The notes: generated from the sequence alone by a model not told the origin. DNA of 64,000 bases from CAVPXC01 sp963709505 (GCA_963709505.1 CAVPXC010000005.1:186001-250000); one strand, 5' to 3'. Shown: positions 1 to 9,464, counted from the first letter of the stretch. Translations and numbers: made by a program.

Positions 1-363
1 CAGCCTATGGCAAGCCGGTGTTGGTAGCCGGCGACATCATGGCCATGTTCAACGACCGGCCCGAGGTGCGGGCGCTGATGGAGTACTTCAGCACCGGCGC
101 CAGCGTCGAGCGCTGGATTCGCGCACGGCGGCACGATCTCCCCGCACAAGGACGCAAGCCTGGACTGGTACAGCGACCCGGTCGAGCGCAAGGTGGCCGA
201 GCTGCTGCAGGGTGCCACCAGCGTGCGCTTCGATGCCTCTGACCTGATGCCAGGCGAGGTCGGCGCTGGCTCCTTCTGGAAGGGCATGACCGACTACATC
301 AGCGGCGCAACCGATCTGGACTCGGCTCTCAAAGAGATCGACGAGGGCTGGCCGAAGAACTAG
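1..363 (+). CDS. C-terminal end of an ABC sugar-binding protein (partial, frameshifted)
   Basis: The open frame enters from the left edge and shows the end of an extracellular solute-binding protein: residues GDIMAMFNDRPEVRALMEYF, then, after a frame change near 115-130, a tail with WYSDPVERKVAEL and SGATDLDSALKEIDEGWPKN before the TAG at 361. The 'DLDSALKEIDEGWP' ending is typical of periplasmic/lipoprotein sugar-binding components of carbohydrate ABC importers (family-1 solute-binding proteins). It lies directly upstream of a chitobiose/GlcNAc catabolic cluster, so the likely ligand is a chitin oligosaccharide or GlcNAc; this is inference from context. The N-terminus and the permease genes are outside the window. 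Confidence 0.7.
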
Positions 364-389
364 TACTGCCCGTCGTAAATGGACCCATG

Positions 390-498
390 GTGAACAGTAA
401 GCAGTAAACAGTGAACAGTAAGCAATCCGCACTGTTTACTGTTCACTGTTCACTGTTTACTGTTCACTGTTCACTGCTTACTGCTTACTGTTCACTGC
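390..498. repeat. Heptamer tandem repeat array, inverted halves
   Basis: Degenerate 7-bp units of the type GAACAGT / AAGCAGT / AAACAGT run from about 390 to 424. After a 6-8 bp break the reverse-complement units ACTGTTT / ACTGTTC / ACTGCTT run from 431 to 498. The two halves can pair into a long hairpin. It fills the gap between the sugar-binding protein and the ROK kinase. It resembles the short tandemly repeated repetitive (STRR) heptamers known from cyanobacteria. Confidence 0.8.
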
Positions 499-555
499 TA
501 CTAAGACAACGACCACCTCTCAAACCCAAAGGGTCTTATCAGAACTGGCTCTGTT

Positions 556-2005
556 ATGTCATCTTCATTCACTCTAGTCTCACCGACTTTCACCCCACCC
601 TTGGACGAAGGCTTTCGCCCCGCCGCGCTGGCCAATCGCGCCTTTCGGCAAGAGGTGGCAGCCTCCGGCGCCGGCGTGCCGCTGGTGATCGCCCTGGAAC
701 GCGCGGACGGCGCGGTCTCGCGTTACGAGACCGTCGCCTTCCCCGACGGCCACCCGCGCGCCGGGGCCAACCTGGCTTACGCCGAGCGCATCGTCAAGTT
801 CCTACTGTGGGCACGCGGCGGTTGGAAGGTCACTATCGGCGGGCCAACCGGAATCGGCGAGCACATTCGCTCGGTCTACTCGCCCGACGCCGCGCGCCAT
901 TTTGACTACCATTTTATGGGCGACCAGGTCTATCAACACCCGTTTACGGTGGTCGCGTGCCGCGCCGGCGAGGTACCCCCCGCCAGCGAAAGCAGCCAAG
1001 CCCTCGGCCGGCATTTGAACGGATACCGCATCGGCTTCGACTTAGGCGCATCCGACCTGAAGGTCTCAGCCGTGGTCAACGGCAAGCCGATTTTCAGCGA
1101 CGAAATCGTCTGGGAGCCGGTCGAGCAGACCGACCCAAGCTATCACTATTCACGCATCACGGCCGCGCTGAGGCTGGCGCAATCTAAAATGCCCCGGCTG
1201 GACGCCATCGGCGGCAGCTCGGCCGGCATCTACGTCGAACAACCAGCCTCGGGTCGCCTCCCTCTTCCGCGGCATCCCACCCGAACGCTTCGACGCCATC
1301 CGCACGATGTTCCTGCGCATCCGCGATGAGTTCAGTGTGCCGCTGGAGGTGATCAACGATGGCGATGTGACCGCCCTGGCCGGCGCGATGTCGCTCGAGG
1401 ACGATGGCGTGCTGGGCATCGCGCTCGGTTCGAGCGAGGCGGTTGGTTATGTCGATACAAGCGGCGCGATCACCGGCTGGCTCAACGAGCTGGCCTTTGC
1501 CCCGGTCAACTACAGCCCCACCGCACCGGTTGACGAATGGTCGGGCGACCAAGGCGTCGGCGCGCTCTATTTCTCGCAGCAATGCGTCTTCCGCCTGGCG
1601 CCCAAGGTCGGCATCGAGTTGCCGGCCGACGCCACCAAAGCCGAAAAACTCAAGCACGTCCAGGGCTACCTGGAGGCAGGCCACACCGGCGCCGCCCAGA
1701 TTTGGCAGAGCATCGGCGTCTATCTCGGCTACACCCTCGCCCACTACGCCGACTTCTACGACCTGAAACACGCTTTGATCCTCGGACGGGTCACCTCCGG
1801 CCGCGGCGGTCCGCTGATCCTTGACAGCGCCAAGGCAGTGCTCGCAGCCGAGTTCCCCGAGCTGGCGGCCCGCATCCACATCCAGCTGCCCGACGAGAAA
1901 AGCCGGCGCGTGGGCCAGTCGATTGCTGCAGCCAGCTTGCCGGCGGTGCAGATCGGTCCGGTCTTCGGCGACCGGACCGATCTAAAGATCTCGAATGCCC
2001 TGTAG
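556..2005 (+). CDS. ROK-family sugar kinase-like protein (frameshifted)
   Basis: About 480 residues reconstructed over one frame break near 1240-1300. The second half carries an ASKHA-type phosphate motif, GYRIGFDLGASDLKVSAVV, then LDAIGGSSAGIY, VINDGDVTALAGAM (catalytic Asp region) and GVLGIALGSSEAVGYVD, which are ROK-kinase hallmarks. An extra 140-residue N-terminal part makes it longer than ordinary ROK kinases (about 300 residues). By position before nagA it probably phosphorylates the GlcNAc released by the phosphorylase downstream, giving GlcNAc-6-P. The last 18 residues are encoded by a palindromic repeat (1950-1983), so the natural C-terminus may have been replaced. Start at 556 is uncertain because no strong ribosome site is visible. 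Confidence 0.7.
1950..1983. repeat. 34-bp palindrome, copy 1 of pair, inside ROK gene end
   Basis: Perfect 14-bp arms AGATCGGTCCGGTC / GACCGGACCGATCT around the loop TTCGGC. It forms the 3' end of the ROK-like coding sequence. Confidence 0.9.
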
Positions 2006-2006
2006 C

Positions 2007-2040
2007 AGATCGGTCCGGTCGCCGAAGACCGGACCGATCT
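2007..2040. repeat. 34-bp palindrome, copy 2 of pair, opposite orientation
   Basis: Same arms as the copy at 1950-1983, but the loop is GCCGAA, the reverse complement of the first loop, so the two copies are inverted relative to each other. It lies between the ROK stop codon and the nagA start and could act as an RNA hairpin between the two genes. Confidence 0.9.
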
Positions 2041-2062
2041 AAGGATTATTGGAACCAAACAG

Positions 2063-3214
2063 ATGTTGTACATTAGAAGTGCGACTGTTTATACCTCCGA
2101 CGGCACAATTGAAGGTGGCGCTGTGCTGACCGATGGCGGCCGGATCGCGGCCGTGGGGCGAGTAGCTGACGTAGCGTGTCCAAACGAAGCTCTGGTGGTG
2201 GATGCGAGCGGCCTGCTCCTGACGCCGGGCTTCATCGACCTGCAATTCAACGGCGGCTTTGGCTACGATTTCACCGCCGACCCAACAGCGATTTGGCAGG
2301 TGGCTGAAAGCCTGCCGTGTTACGGCGTGACGGCCTTTCTGCCGACCATCATCACGTCGCCGCCGGCGAAAGTCGCCACCGGCCAGCAAGTGGTCAAAGA
2401 AGGCAGGCCTGCCGGCTTTCGCGGCACGACGCCGCTCGGCCTGCACGTTGAGGGCCCCTTCCTCAACCCAAGCAAGAAGGGCGCCCACAACCCCGCTTAC
2501 CTGCGCCTGCCTGACCTGGACGATGTGCGAGACTGGTCACCGGAGACAGGCGTGCGCCTGGTGACACTGGCGCCGGAACTGCCCGGCGCGCTCGAGCTGG
2601 TCGAGGTATTGAGCAAGCGCGGTGTGCTCGTGAGCGCCGGCCATTCTATGGCGACCTTCGCCGAGGCTACCGCCGGCTTCGACGCGGGCATACGCTACGG
2701 CACGCATCTTTTCAACGCCATGCCCCCGCTGGAGCATCGCCAGCCCGGCCTGCCCGGCGCACTGTTGACCGACGACCGGCCGGTAGTGGGCTTGATCGCC
2801 GACGGCGTGCACACGCATCCGGCAGTCGTCAAGCTAGCCTGGAATACGTTGGGACCTGCCCGGCTCAATCTTGTGACCGATGCGATGGCCGCGCTCGGCA
2901 TGGGTCCTGGAACGCATCTCCTCGGCGATTACGAGGTTTTTGTGGACGACACGAGCTGTCGCTTGGCCAATGGCACTCTGGCCGGCAGCATCCTTTCGCT
3001 AGATGAAGCTCTGCGCAACCTGATCCGCTTTGGCGGGTGCTCGCTGGAAGAGGCCTTGCCCACCGTGACGACCACGCCGGCGCAGGCGATCGGCATTGAC
3101 CACGAGCGCGGCCAGATCGCGCCCGGCTTCGTGGCGGATCTGGTCCTGCTCACGCCCGACCTGCGCGTGCGCGGGACGATCGTTGAAGGCGAACTGGTTT
3201 ACGCCGTGGAATAG
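2063..3214 (+). CDS. nagA: N-acetylglucosamine-6-phosphate deacetylase
   Basis: A full-length 383-residue amidohydrolase that removes acetate from GlcNAc-6-P to give GlcN-6-P in the cytoplasm. Family landmarks are all visible: GFIDLQFNGGFGYDF near the start, the metal-ligand Glu in LHVEGPFLNPSKKGAHNP, His ligands in LVSAGHSMAT and YGTHLFNAMPPLEHRQPG, DGVHTHP, and the catalytic Asp in NLVTDAMAALGMG. It begins 22 bp after a palindromic hairpin and is followed by the SIS deaminase that would use its product. It links the kinase upstream with the deaminase downstream. Confidence 0.93.
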   Translation: MLYIRSATVYTSDGTIEGGAVLTDGGRIAAVGRVADVACPNEALVVDASGLLLTPGFIDLQFNGGFGYDFTADPTAIWQVAESLPCYGVTAFLPTIITSPPAKVATGQQVVKEGRPAGFRGTTPLGLHVEGPFLNPSKKGAHNPAYLRLPDLDDVRDWSPETGVRLVTLAPELPGALELVEVLSKRGVLVSAGHSMATFAEATAGFDAGIRYGTHLFNAMPPLEHRQPGLPGALLTDDRPVVGLIADGVHTHPAVVKLAWNTLGPARLNLVTDAMAALGMGPGTHLLGDYEVFVDDTSCRLANGTLAGSILSLDEALRNLIRFGGCSLEEALPTVTTTPAQAIGIDHERGQIAPGFVADLVLLTPDLRVRGTIVEGELVYAVE

Positions 3215-3233
3215 CCCCCCGGGGCGACCGCAC

Positions 3234-3367
3234 GGGCGACCGCAAGGGTACGCCCCTACACCGGTACATCGTAGGGGCATGGCCTTGCGCCTGCCCTCCG
3301 GGGCGACCGCAAGGGTACGCCCCTACACCAGCCAATCGTAGGGGCATGGCCTTGCGCCTGCCCTCCG
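3234..3367. repeat. Tandem pair of 67-bp GC-rich palindromic units
   Basis: Two nearly identical 67-bp units begin at 3234 and 3301. Each contains GGGCGACCGCAAGGG, then TACGCCCCTAC, a short loop and GTAGGGGCATGGCC, so each unit folds on itself through GTAGGGGC / GCCCCTAC. A diverged relative sits at 49417-49474. It fills the nagA-deaminase spacer. Confidence 0.85.
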
Positions 3368-3399
3368 GGCATTGACGAAATACCCGCAAGGAATCAAAC

Positions 3400-4452
3400 A
3401 TGATCGACCTTCGGACTACCCATTTGTACCAAGAAATCCACGAGCAGCCGGCGGTATTGGCGCGTCTCTTGCTTGAACAGCGCCAAACCGCCGAAGCGCT
3501 GGCCGCCGAGATCAAGCGTCGCGACATCAGCCATGTGGTGATCGCGGCGCGCGGCACCAGCGACAACGCAGCGCGCTACGCCCAGTATCTGCTGGGCGCG
3601 GCCAACGCGCTGCCGGTCGGGCTGGCCGCGCCCAGCCTGTTCACGATCTATGAGCAACCCCCACGCTTCGGCAACGCGCTGGTGTTGGGAATCAGCCAAA
3701 GTGGCAAGAGCCCCGACATCGTGTCCGTCGTCGCCGAAGCGAAGCGTCAAGGTGCTCTCACTGCCACGATCACCAACTTCCCCGATTCGGATCTCGGCCA
3801 GGCAGCCGATTTCGTCATTGACCTGCACGCAGGTGAGGAGAAGTCGGTGGCAGCGACCAAGACCTACACCAGCGAGCTGGCGGCGATCGCCCTGTTAAGC
3901 ACGGCTTTGAACGGCGATGCAGCCATGCGCCGGGCATTGGAGCAGATCCCTGGCCTCGTTGCCCAGGCCCTGGCTTTGCCCAACGGTATCGACCGCGTCG
4001 CCGAGCGCTTCCGCTACATGGAGGCGTGCGTCGCCATCGGCCGCGGCTTCAACTACTGCACGGCCTTCGAGATGGCGCTGAAGATGAAGGAGTTGACTTA
4101 CACGGTGGTCGAACCCTACAGCAGCGCTGATTTCCTGCACGGGCCGCTGGCGCTGGTGAACCAGGGCTTTCCGATGATTGTGATCGCGCCCTCGGGTAAG
4201 ATGCTGCCGGAGATCAAGAGCTTCATGGCGACGGCCAAGGAGCGCGAGGCGGAGCTGGTGGTGATCAGCGACGAGTCTGAAGCCCTGAGCCTGGCGCGCA
4301 TTCCGCTGGCGCTGCCGGCCGGCGTGCCGGAGTGGCTCTCGCCGCTCACCGCCATCATCCCGGGCCAACTCCTGGCCATGCACCTGGCGCATACGCGCGA
4401 TTTCGATCCAGACCGGCCGCGCACGCTCAGGAAAGTGACGGAGACGAGGTGA
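3400..4452 (+). CDS. SIS-domain glucosamine-6-phosphate deaminase (NagB-II type)
   Basis: 350 residues with two SIS domains and no glutaminase domain, so it is not a full GlmS. Sugar-phosphate motifs are seen: AARGTSDNAARYAQYL, ISQSGKSPDIVSVV and the GlmS-isomerase-like segment EEKSVAATKTYTSE; later GRGFNYCTAFEMALKMKEL and YSSADFLHGPLALV with a His. This matches GlmS-derived deaminases (NagB-II), which convert GlcN-6-P to fructose-6-P and ammonia. Its place after nagA and before the GH94 phosphorylase supports that role over amino-sugar synthesis. AAGGA at about 3389 precedes the ATG. Confidence 0.85.
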   Translation: MIDLRTTHLYQEIHEQPAVLARLLLEQRQTAEALAAEIKRRDISHVVIAARGTSDNAARYAQYLLGAANALPVGLAAPSLFTIYEQPPRFGNALVLGISQSGKSPDIVSVVAEAKRQGALTATITNFPDSDLGQAADFVIDLHAGEEKSVAATKTYTSELAAIALLSTALNGDAAMRRALEQIPGLVAQALALPNGIDRVAERFRYMEACVAIGRGFNYCTAFEMALKMKELTYTVVEPYSSADFLHGPLALVNQGFPMIVIAPSGKMLPEIKSFMATAKEREAELVVISDESEALSLARIPLALPAGVPEWLSPLTAIIPGQLLAMHLAHTRDFDPDRPRTLRKVTETR

Positions 4453-4483
4453 GGGGGCAAGGGGCAGGTGGCAGGGGGCAGGT
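4452..4483. repeat. Short heptamer repeat array
   Basis: About four degenerate 7-bp units of the type AGGGGGC / AAGGGGC / AGGTGGC directly after the deaminase stop codon. It has the same period as the other heptamer arrays in this window but a different unit sequence. Confidence 0.6.
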
Positions 4484-4634
4484 GTATCTTCGCTGTGGCC
4501 GGTCTGTGCGAAGCCTCCCGACAGGGACCGACTGGTTCCGGTTGGCGAGTAGGTGACAGCGAATGGAGCGAGCACGGTCGGAGACCGGCCCGAGCAATGG
4601 CATCAATGGCAATGATAAAATAAGAGGCAAAGGC

Positions 4635-7079
4635 ATGCGTTACGGTTACTTTGACGACGAAAACCGAGAATATGTGATTGAGCGGCCCGATGTGCCGATG
4701 TCTTGGACCAACTATCTGGGTGTCACAGACATGGCCACGGTGATCTCACACAATGCAGGCGGCTATTCTTTCTACAAATCGGCCGAACACGGCCGCGTTA
4801 CCCGCTTCCGGCAGAACGGCGTGCCGCTGGACCGGCCAGGGCACTACGTTTACGTGCGCGACGACGACACCGGCGACTACTGGACGATATCCTGGCAGCC
4901 GGTCGGCAAGGATCTGTCTGAGGCAAGGTATGAATGCCGGCATGGGCTGTCATACTCGAAGTTCAGCTGCGACTACCAGGATATCCACTCCGAGCAGTTA
5001 GTGTTCATTCCGGTGGAGGACCCGGTGGAGCTATGGGACGTGCGTTTGCGCAATGACGGCGATCGCCCGCGGCGGCTCAGCGTGTTCTCGTACGTCGAGT
5101 TCTCGTTTCATCATATCGAGATCGACAATCAGAACCTGCAGATGAGCCTGTACGCCAGCGGCTCTAGCTACCAAGATGGCATCGTCGAGTACGATTTCTT
5201 CTACGAGCCGTGGACCTACCACTTCTTCGCCGGCAGCTTCACGCCCGACAGCTATGACTGTGTGCGCGATACCTTCCTCGGCAGCTACCGCACCGAAACC
5301 AACCCGATTGCGGTCGAGCGCGGCCTCTGTCACAACAGCAGCGAGCTGGGCGGCAATCACTGCGCTTCGCTACACAAGCGCATCGAGCTGCAGCCGGGCG
5401 CAGAGGCGCGGCTGGTATTCATGCTCGGCGTCGGCTCGCGTGCCGAGCGCGGCTACGCCATGCAGGCCAAGTATTCGGACCTGGCGGCGGTGGACCGGGC
5501 TTTCGCGGACCTGCGGGCCTATTGGCAGCGCAAGCTGAACGTGCTTCAAGTGCAAACGCCGCACGCCGGGCTCAACAGCATGATCAACACCTGGACGCTA
5601 TACCAGGCCGAGACGTGCGTCGTGTGGTCGCGCTTCGCCTCGTTCGTCGAGGTGGGGGGCCGCACCGGGTTGGGCTATCGCGACACCTCGCAGGACGTCA
5701 TGGCCGTGGTACACACCAATCCCGCCAAGGTTCGGCAACGCATCGTCGAACTGCTCAACGGCCAGGTCAGTGAAGGCTATGGCTTGCACCTGTTCGACCC
5801 GGCCTGGTTCGCGCCGCAGGAGCAGAGGCTGCCGGGCGTCAAGCTGCCGACCGTCGTTCCTAGCCCAAGCAAAGACCAAATGATCCATGGCATGGACGAC
5901 GTCTGCTCGGACGATGCGCTTTGGATCGTGGTGTCGATCTGCGAGTTTGTCAAGGAGACCGGTGATCGAGACTTTTTTGACGTTGTCGTGCCCTTTGCCG
6001 ACGACGGCGAGGCGACGGTGTACGAGCACCTCAAGCGCTCGCTCGACTTCTCGGCCGAGCAGATCGGCGCCAATGGCATCTGCAAAGGCCTGCGCGCGGA
6101 TTGGAACGACTGCCTGAACCTCGGCGGGGGCGAGAGCGCGATGGTCTCGTTTATGCACCATTGGGCGCTGCGGGCCTTTGTCGAAGCCACGGCCGCGCTG
6201 GGACGAGACGAGGACGCAGCGCATTATGCGGCCATCGCCGAGCGGGTCAAGGCCGCGTGCGAAGAACAGCTCTGGGACGGCGAATGGTATTTGCGCGGTT
6301 TCACGAAGAGTGGCCGCAAGATCGGCTCACGCGAAGCTGAAGAGGGGCAGATCTTTCTCAATGGCCAGAGTTGGGCGGTTTATTCGGGCGTTGCGTCGTC
6401 GGAGCGCGCGATTTCGGCCATGGACGCCGTCGACGAGACCCTGTATTCGTCCTTCGGACTGCACCTATGCTATCCGGCCTATTCGCAGTCGGACGACGAG
6501 ATCGGGTACGTAACGCGGGTCTACAAGGGTATCAAAGAGAACGCCGCGATCTTCAGCCACCCCAACCCCTGGGCGGTGATCGCCGAAACGATGTTAGGCC
6601 GCGGCGATCGCGCCATGAAATTCTACGACGCGCTCTTGCCATATAACCAGAACGACATCGTCGAGATTCGCCAGGCCGAGCCCTACTCCTACTGCCAGTT
6701 CGTCATGGGCCGCGACCACACCGCGCACGGCCGGGCGCGCCACCCCTGGCTGACCGGCACGGCCGGCTGGGCGTATACCGCAGCGACACGGCACATCCTG
6801 GGCGTGCGCGCCGGCTTTGAGGGCCTGGTGATCGATCCCTGCATTCCTGCCTCGTGGCCCGACTTCCGCATGACCCGGCAGTGGCGCGGCGCCACGTACC
6901 ACATCGTCGTGCAGAACCCGAAGGGCGTGCAGAAAGGGGTGCAGTCGGCGACGCTCAATGGGCAGCCGGTGGAGTTCCCGATTCCGCCGCAGGCGGTTGG
7001 AACGGTAAACGATGTGGTGGTGGTGATGGGGTCGCTGTCAGCGAATTTCGGGAACGGATTGAACAGATTGGGAGAATAG
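4635..7079 (+). CDS. chbP: GH94 N,N'-diacetylchitobiose phosphorylase
   Basis: An 814-residue GH94 enzyme: N-terminal beta-sandwich, (alpha/alpha)6 barrel, C-terminal sandwich. The N-terminus MRYGYFDDENREYVI, the SHNAGGYSFY and DRPGHYVYVRDDDTGDYW segments and GLGYRDTSQD match the Vibrio chitobiose phosphorylase much better than cellobiose phosphorylases. The general acid is Asp489 in KGLRADWNDCLNLGGGE, close to Asp492 of the Vibrio enzyme as recalled. The reaction is (GlcNAc)2 + phosphate to GlcNAc-1-P + GlcNAc in the cytoplasm. ATG 4635 is chosen because an upstream in-frame start would add unrelated residues; AAAGG precedes it. No frame break is seen. Its neighbours nagA, deaminase, kinase and phosphomutase fit GlcNAc rather than glucose chemistry. 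Confidence 0.9.
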   Translation: MRYGYFDDENREYVIERPDVPMSWTNYLGVTDMATVISHNAGGYSFYKSAEHGRVTRFRQNGVPLDRPGHYVYVRDDDTGDYWTISWQPVGKDLSEARYECRHGLSYSKFSCDYQDIHSEQLVFIPVEDPVELWDVRLRNDGDRPRRLSVFSYVEFSFHHIEIDNQNLQMSLYASGSSYQDGIVEYDFFYEPWTYHFFAGSFTPDSYDCVRDTFLGSYRTETNPIAVERGLCHNSSELGGNHCASLHKRIELQPGAEARLVFMLGVGSRAERGYAMQAKYSDLAAVDRAFADLRAYWQRKLNVLQVQTPHAGLNSMINTWTLYQAETCVVWSRFASFVEVGGRTGLGYRDTSQDVMAVVHTNPAKVRQRIVELLNGQVSEGYGLHLFDPAWFAPQEQRLPGVKLPTVVPSPSKDQMIHGMDDVCSDDALWIVVSICEFVKETGDRDFFDVVVPFADDGEATVYEHLKRSLDFSAEQIGANGICKGLRADWNDCLNLGGGESAMVSFMHHWALRAFVEATAALGRDEDAAHYAAIAERVKAACEEQLWDGEWYLRGFTKSGRKIGSREAEEGQIFLNGQSWAVYSGVASSERAISAMDAVDETLYSSFGLHLCYPAYSQSDDEIGYVTRVYKGIKENAAIFSHPNPWAVIAETMLGRGDRAMKFYDALLPYNQNDIVEIRQAEPYSYCQFVMGRDHTAHGRARHPWLTGTAGWAYTAATRHILGVRAGFEGLVIDPCIPASWPDFRMTRQWRGATYHIVVQNPKGVQKGVQSATLNGQPVEFPIPPQAVGTVNDVVVVMGSLSANFGNGLNRLGE

Positions 7080-7084
7080 GGTAT

Positions 7085-9288
7085 ATGGTCAACAAAAACG
7101 AGGCCGGGAGAAGTGGGCTGAAGGCCGTCATTCTAGCTGCCGGCGGCAAGTCGATTACCGAAGATGGCCTGCCCGTGCTGTTGCAGCCGCTGGGCGCGCG
7201 CAAGATCATCGACTACGTGATTGAAAACGTCGGGCAGCTCGTTCCACCCGAGGATACCATCGTCGTGGTGGGCTATCAGCGCGAGGCGATCCAACAGCAC
7301 CTGGGGCCGGGTTACCACTACGTCGTCCAGGAGGAGCCGCTGGGCACGGGCCATGCCGTGCTCCAGCTCCAGCCGCTGCTCAAGGGCTTCGCCGGCGACC
7401 TGTTGATTCTCTACGGCGACACGCCGCTGTTCCGCGCCGCCTCGATCCGCGGGCTGATCAACCGTCACCGCCTGCGGCAGGCCAACCTGACCCTGCTGAC
7501 TGCCGTGGCCGACCGGCCGTACCCATATGGCCGGATCATCCGCGACAGCGACGGCCGGATCATCGACATCATCGAGGAGGCCGAGGCCTCGCCTAAGGTC
7601 AAAGCGATCCAAGAGCTGAACGTCGGCGCCTATGTGGTGGCCGCCAAGCAGATCTTCCCGGTGCTGCAAACCCTGCCACCGTCGCCAGTCAACGGCGAGT
7701 ATCGGCTGACCGACTCAGTCCATCGGCTGATCCGCTCCGGCTTACAGGTGGAGAGCTATCAAATCTACGACCAGGACGAGATCCAGGGCATCAACACACG
7801 CGCGGACTTGGAGCAAGTCGAGTTTATCCTGCTCAAGCGCCTGTTCCGCCCGCGCCGCGAGGAAGAGCGCAACATCGTACAGTTCGGCACCGGCGGCTGG
7901 CGCGCGGTGATCGGCGAAGGATTCACGCTGCACAACGTGCGCCGGCTATGCCAGGCGCTGGCCAACAACGTCACCCGTCGCGGGTTGGAGAAGCGCGGGG
8001 TGTTGATCGGCTACGATCGCCGCTTCCTCTCCGATCGCGCGGCAGAGGCAGCCGCCGAAGTTTTCGCCGGCAACAACATTCACTGCATCCTGCTGAGCGA
8101 GGATGGCCCCACCCCGCTGATAAACTACGCCACCGAGGTCGTCAACTCGGCCTATGGCCTGGCCTTCACCGCCAGCCACAACCCCCCAGAATGGAACGGC
8201 CTCAAAGTCTTTCACGGCGACGGCTCGCTGCTGCTGACCGAGGAAACCAACCGCGTCGAGACAGAGACCAACAGCCTGAGTCTGGACGACGTGGTCAAAC
8301 TCCCACTGGACGTTGCGCTGGGGGCCGGCATCGTCGAGCGGCGCGATTTCACCAATGCTTATGTCGACCGAGTGGAGTCCTTTATCGACATGGAGGCGAT
8401 CCGCCAGGCCGGGCTGAAGGTGATCGTCGACCCTATGTACGGCGTCGGGCATCTGACCTTGGGGATCATCCTCAACGAGGCCCGCTGCCGGGTGACCTTT
8501 ATCCATGAACGGCACAACCCGCTTTTCGGCGGCCGCTCGCCTGCGCCCGACCTGGAGGCCCTACGGATGCTGCGCGCGTACGTACGCGACGAGCACTACG
8601 ACCTGGGCCTGGCCACCGACGGCGACGCCGACCGGATTGCGCTGATCGACGAACGCGGCAACTACGTGCACATCAACGACCTGCTGCTGTTGCTCTACTG
8701 GTATCTGCACGAGGTCAAAGGCGAGCGCGGGGCGTGGTGCGCAATCTAGCCACGACCCACCTGCTGGATCGCCTGGCCAAGGCATTTGGCGAAAAATGCA
8801 TCGAGACCCCGGTAGGCTTTAAGTGGATTGCGGCCGGCATGGTGGCGAACAACGCGCTGCTAGGCGGCGAATCAAGCGGTGGCCTGACCATCCGCGGCCA
8901 CATCCTGGGCAAGGACGGCATCTTCGCCTCGGCCTTGGTGGTCGAAATGCTGGCCAAGACCGGCAAGCACATCTCCGAGCTGCAAGAGCACGTCTGGGGC
9001 ATCACCGGCCGGCTGTATTCGATCGAGGACAACCTGCCAGCGACCGCCGACATGCGCATCATCGTGCCGCAGCGGGTCAAAGCCATGATCCAAAGCGGCG
9101 AGGCGCCCTATCCGGTCGTCAAGATATCGGACGCCGACGGCACCAAATTGTATCTGGAAAATGACAATTGGGTCCTACTGCGCTTCTCCGGAACCGAGCC
9201 CATGCTGCGCATCTTCGCCGAAGCCGACACGGCGGAGAAGGCTCGGGAGCTGGTGGATTGGCTGAAGCAGTGCGCGCGGGCGGGGTAG
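7085..9288 (+). CDS. Fusion: degenerate sugar nucleotidyltransferase plus phosphohexomutase (one frameshift)
   Basis: About 730 residues, starting 5 bp after chbP. Residues 1-250 have the GlmU/GT-A nucleotidyltransferase fold (LKAVILAAGG; QEEPLGTGHAV; LLILYGDTPLF; ELNVGAYV; INTRADLEQ). In the signature loop, however, the Arg and Lys that bind the nucleotide are replaced by Ile24 and Val31. Residues 260-730 form a complete alpha-D-phosphohexomutase: phospho-Ser364 in TASHNPPEWNG, metal loop DGDADR at 512-517, sugar loop GGESSGG and phosphate loop RFSGTEPMLR. A frame break near 8740 separates the third and fourth mutase domains. Probable job: GlcNAc-1-P to GlcNAc-6-P, feeding NagA; nucleotidyl transfer is doubtful. 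Confidence 0.82.
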
Positions 9289-9291
9289 GGA

Positions 9292-9363
9292 GGTGGAGAG
9301 TAGAGGGTGCAGAGTGGAGGGTGCGGAGTCACATATGGCTCCGCACTCTCCACCCTCTACCCC
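9292..9363. repeat. Heptamer repeat array with inverted second half
   Basis: Units of the GTGGAGA / GTAGAGG / GTGCAGA type run to about 9332. After a short loop around ACATATGG the complementary units follow (CTCCGCACTCTCCACCCTC), so the array folds into a long hairpin. It lies just after the mutase stop and may also end transcription. Confidence 0.75.
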
Positions 9364-9374
9364 CGTACCTTTCC

Positions 9375-9403
9375 TTGACGCGCTCCCGCGAGCATGGTAC
9401 ACT
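9375..9403 (+). promoter_or_regulatory. Predicted sigma-70-type promoter for the esterase
   Basis: TTGACG (9375-9380), a 17-bp spacer, then TACACT (9398-9403). It lies about 150 bp upstream of the esterase; the leader would contain both palindromes at 9431-9519. Confidence 0.55.
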
Positions 9404-9430
9404 CCTCTCCACCTCATAACCCTACGATCT

Positions 9431-9464
9431 AGATTGGACCTTTCTCGGAAGAAAGGTCCAATCT
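9431..9464. repeat. 34-bp palindrome AGATTGG family, copy 1
   Basis: Perfect 15-bp arms AGATTGGACCTTTCT / AGAAAGGTCCAATCT with loop CGGA. Identical to the copy at 25869-25902. Confidence 0.9.

Noticed and set aside
4635..7079. Annotation as cellobiose phosphorylase
   Set aside because: GH94 members are easily confused, but the N-terminal segments, the RDDDTGDYW region and the GlcNAc-gene context fit the chitobiose enzyme better.
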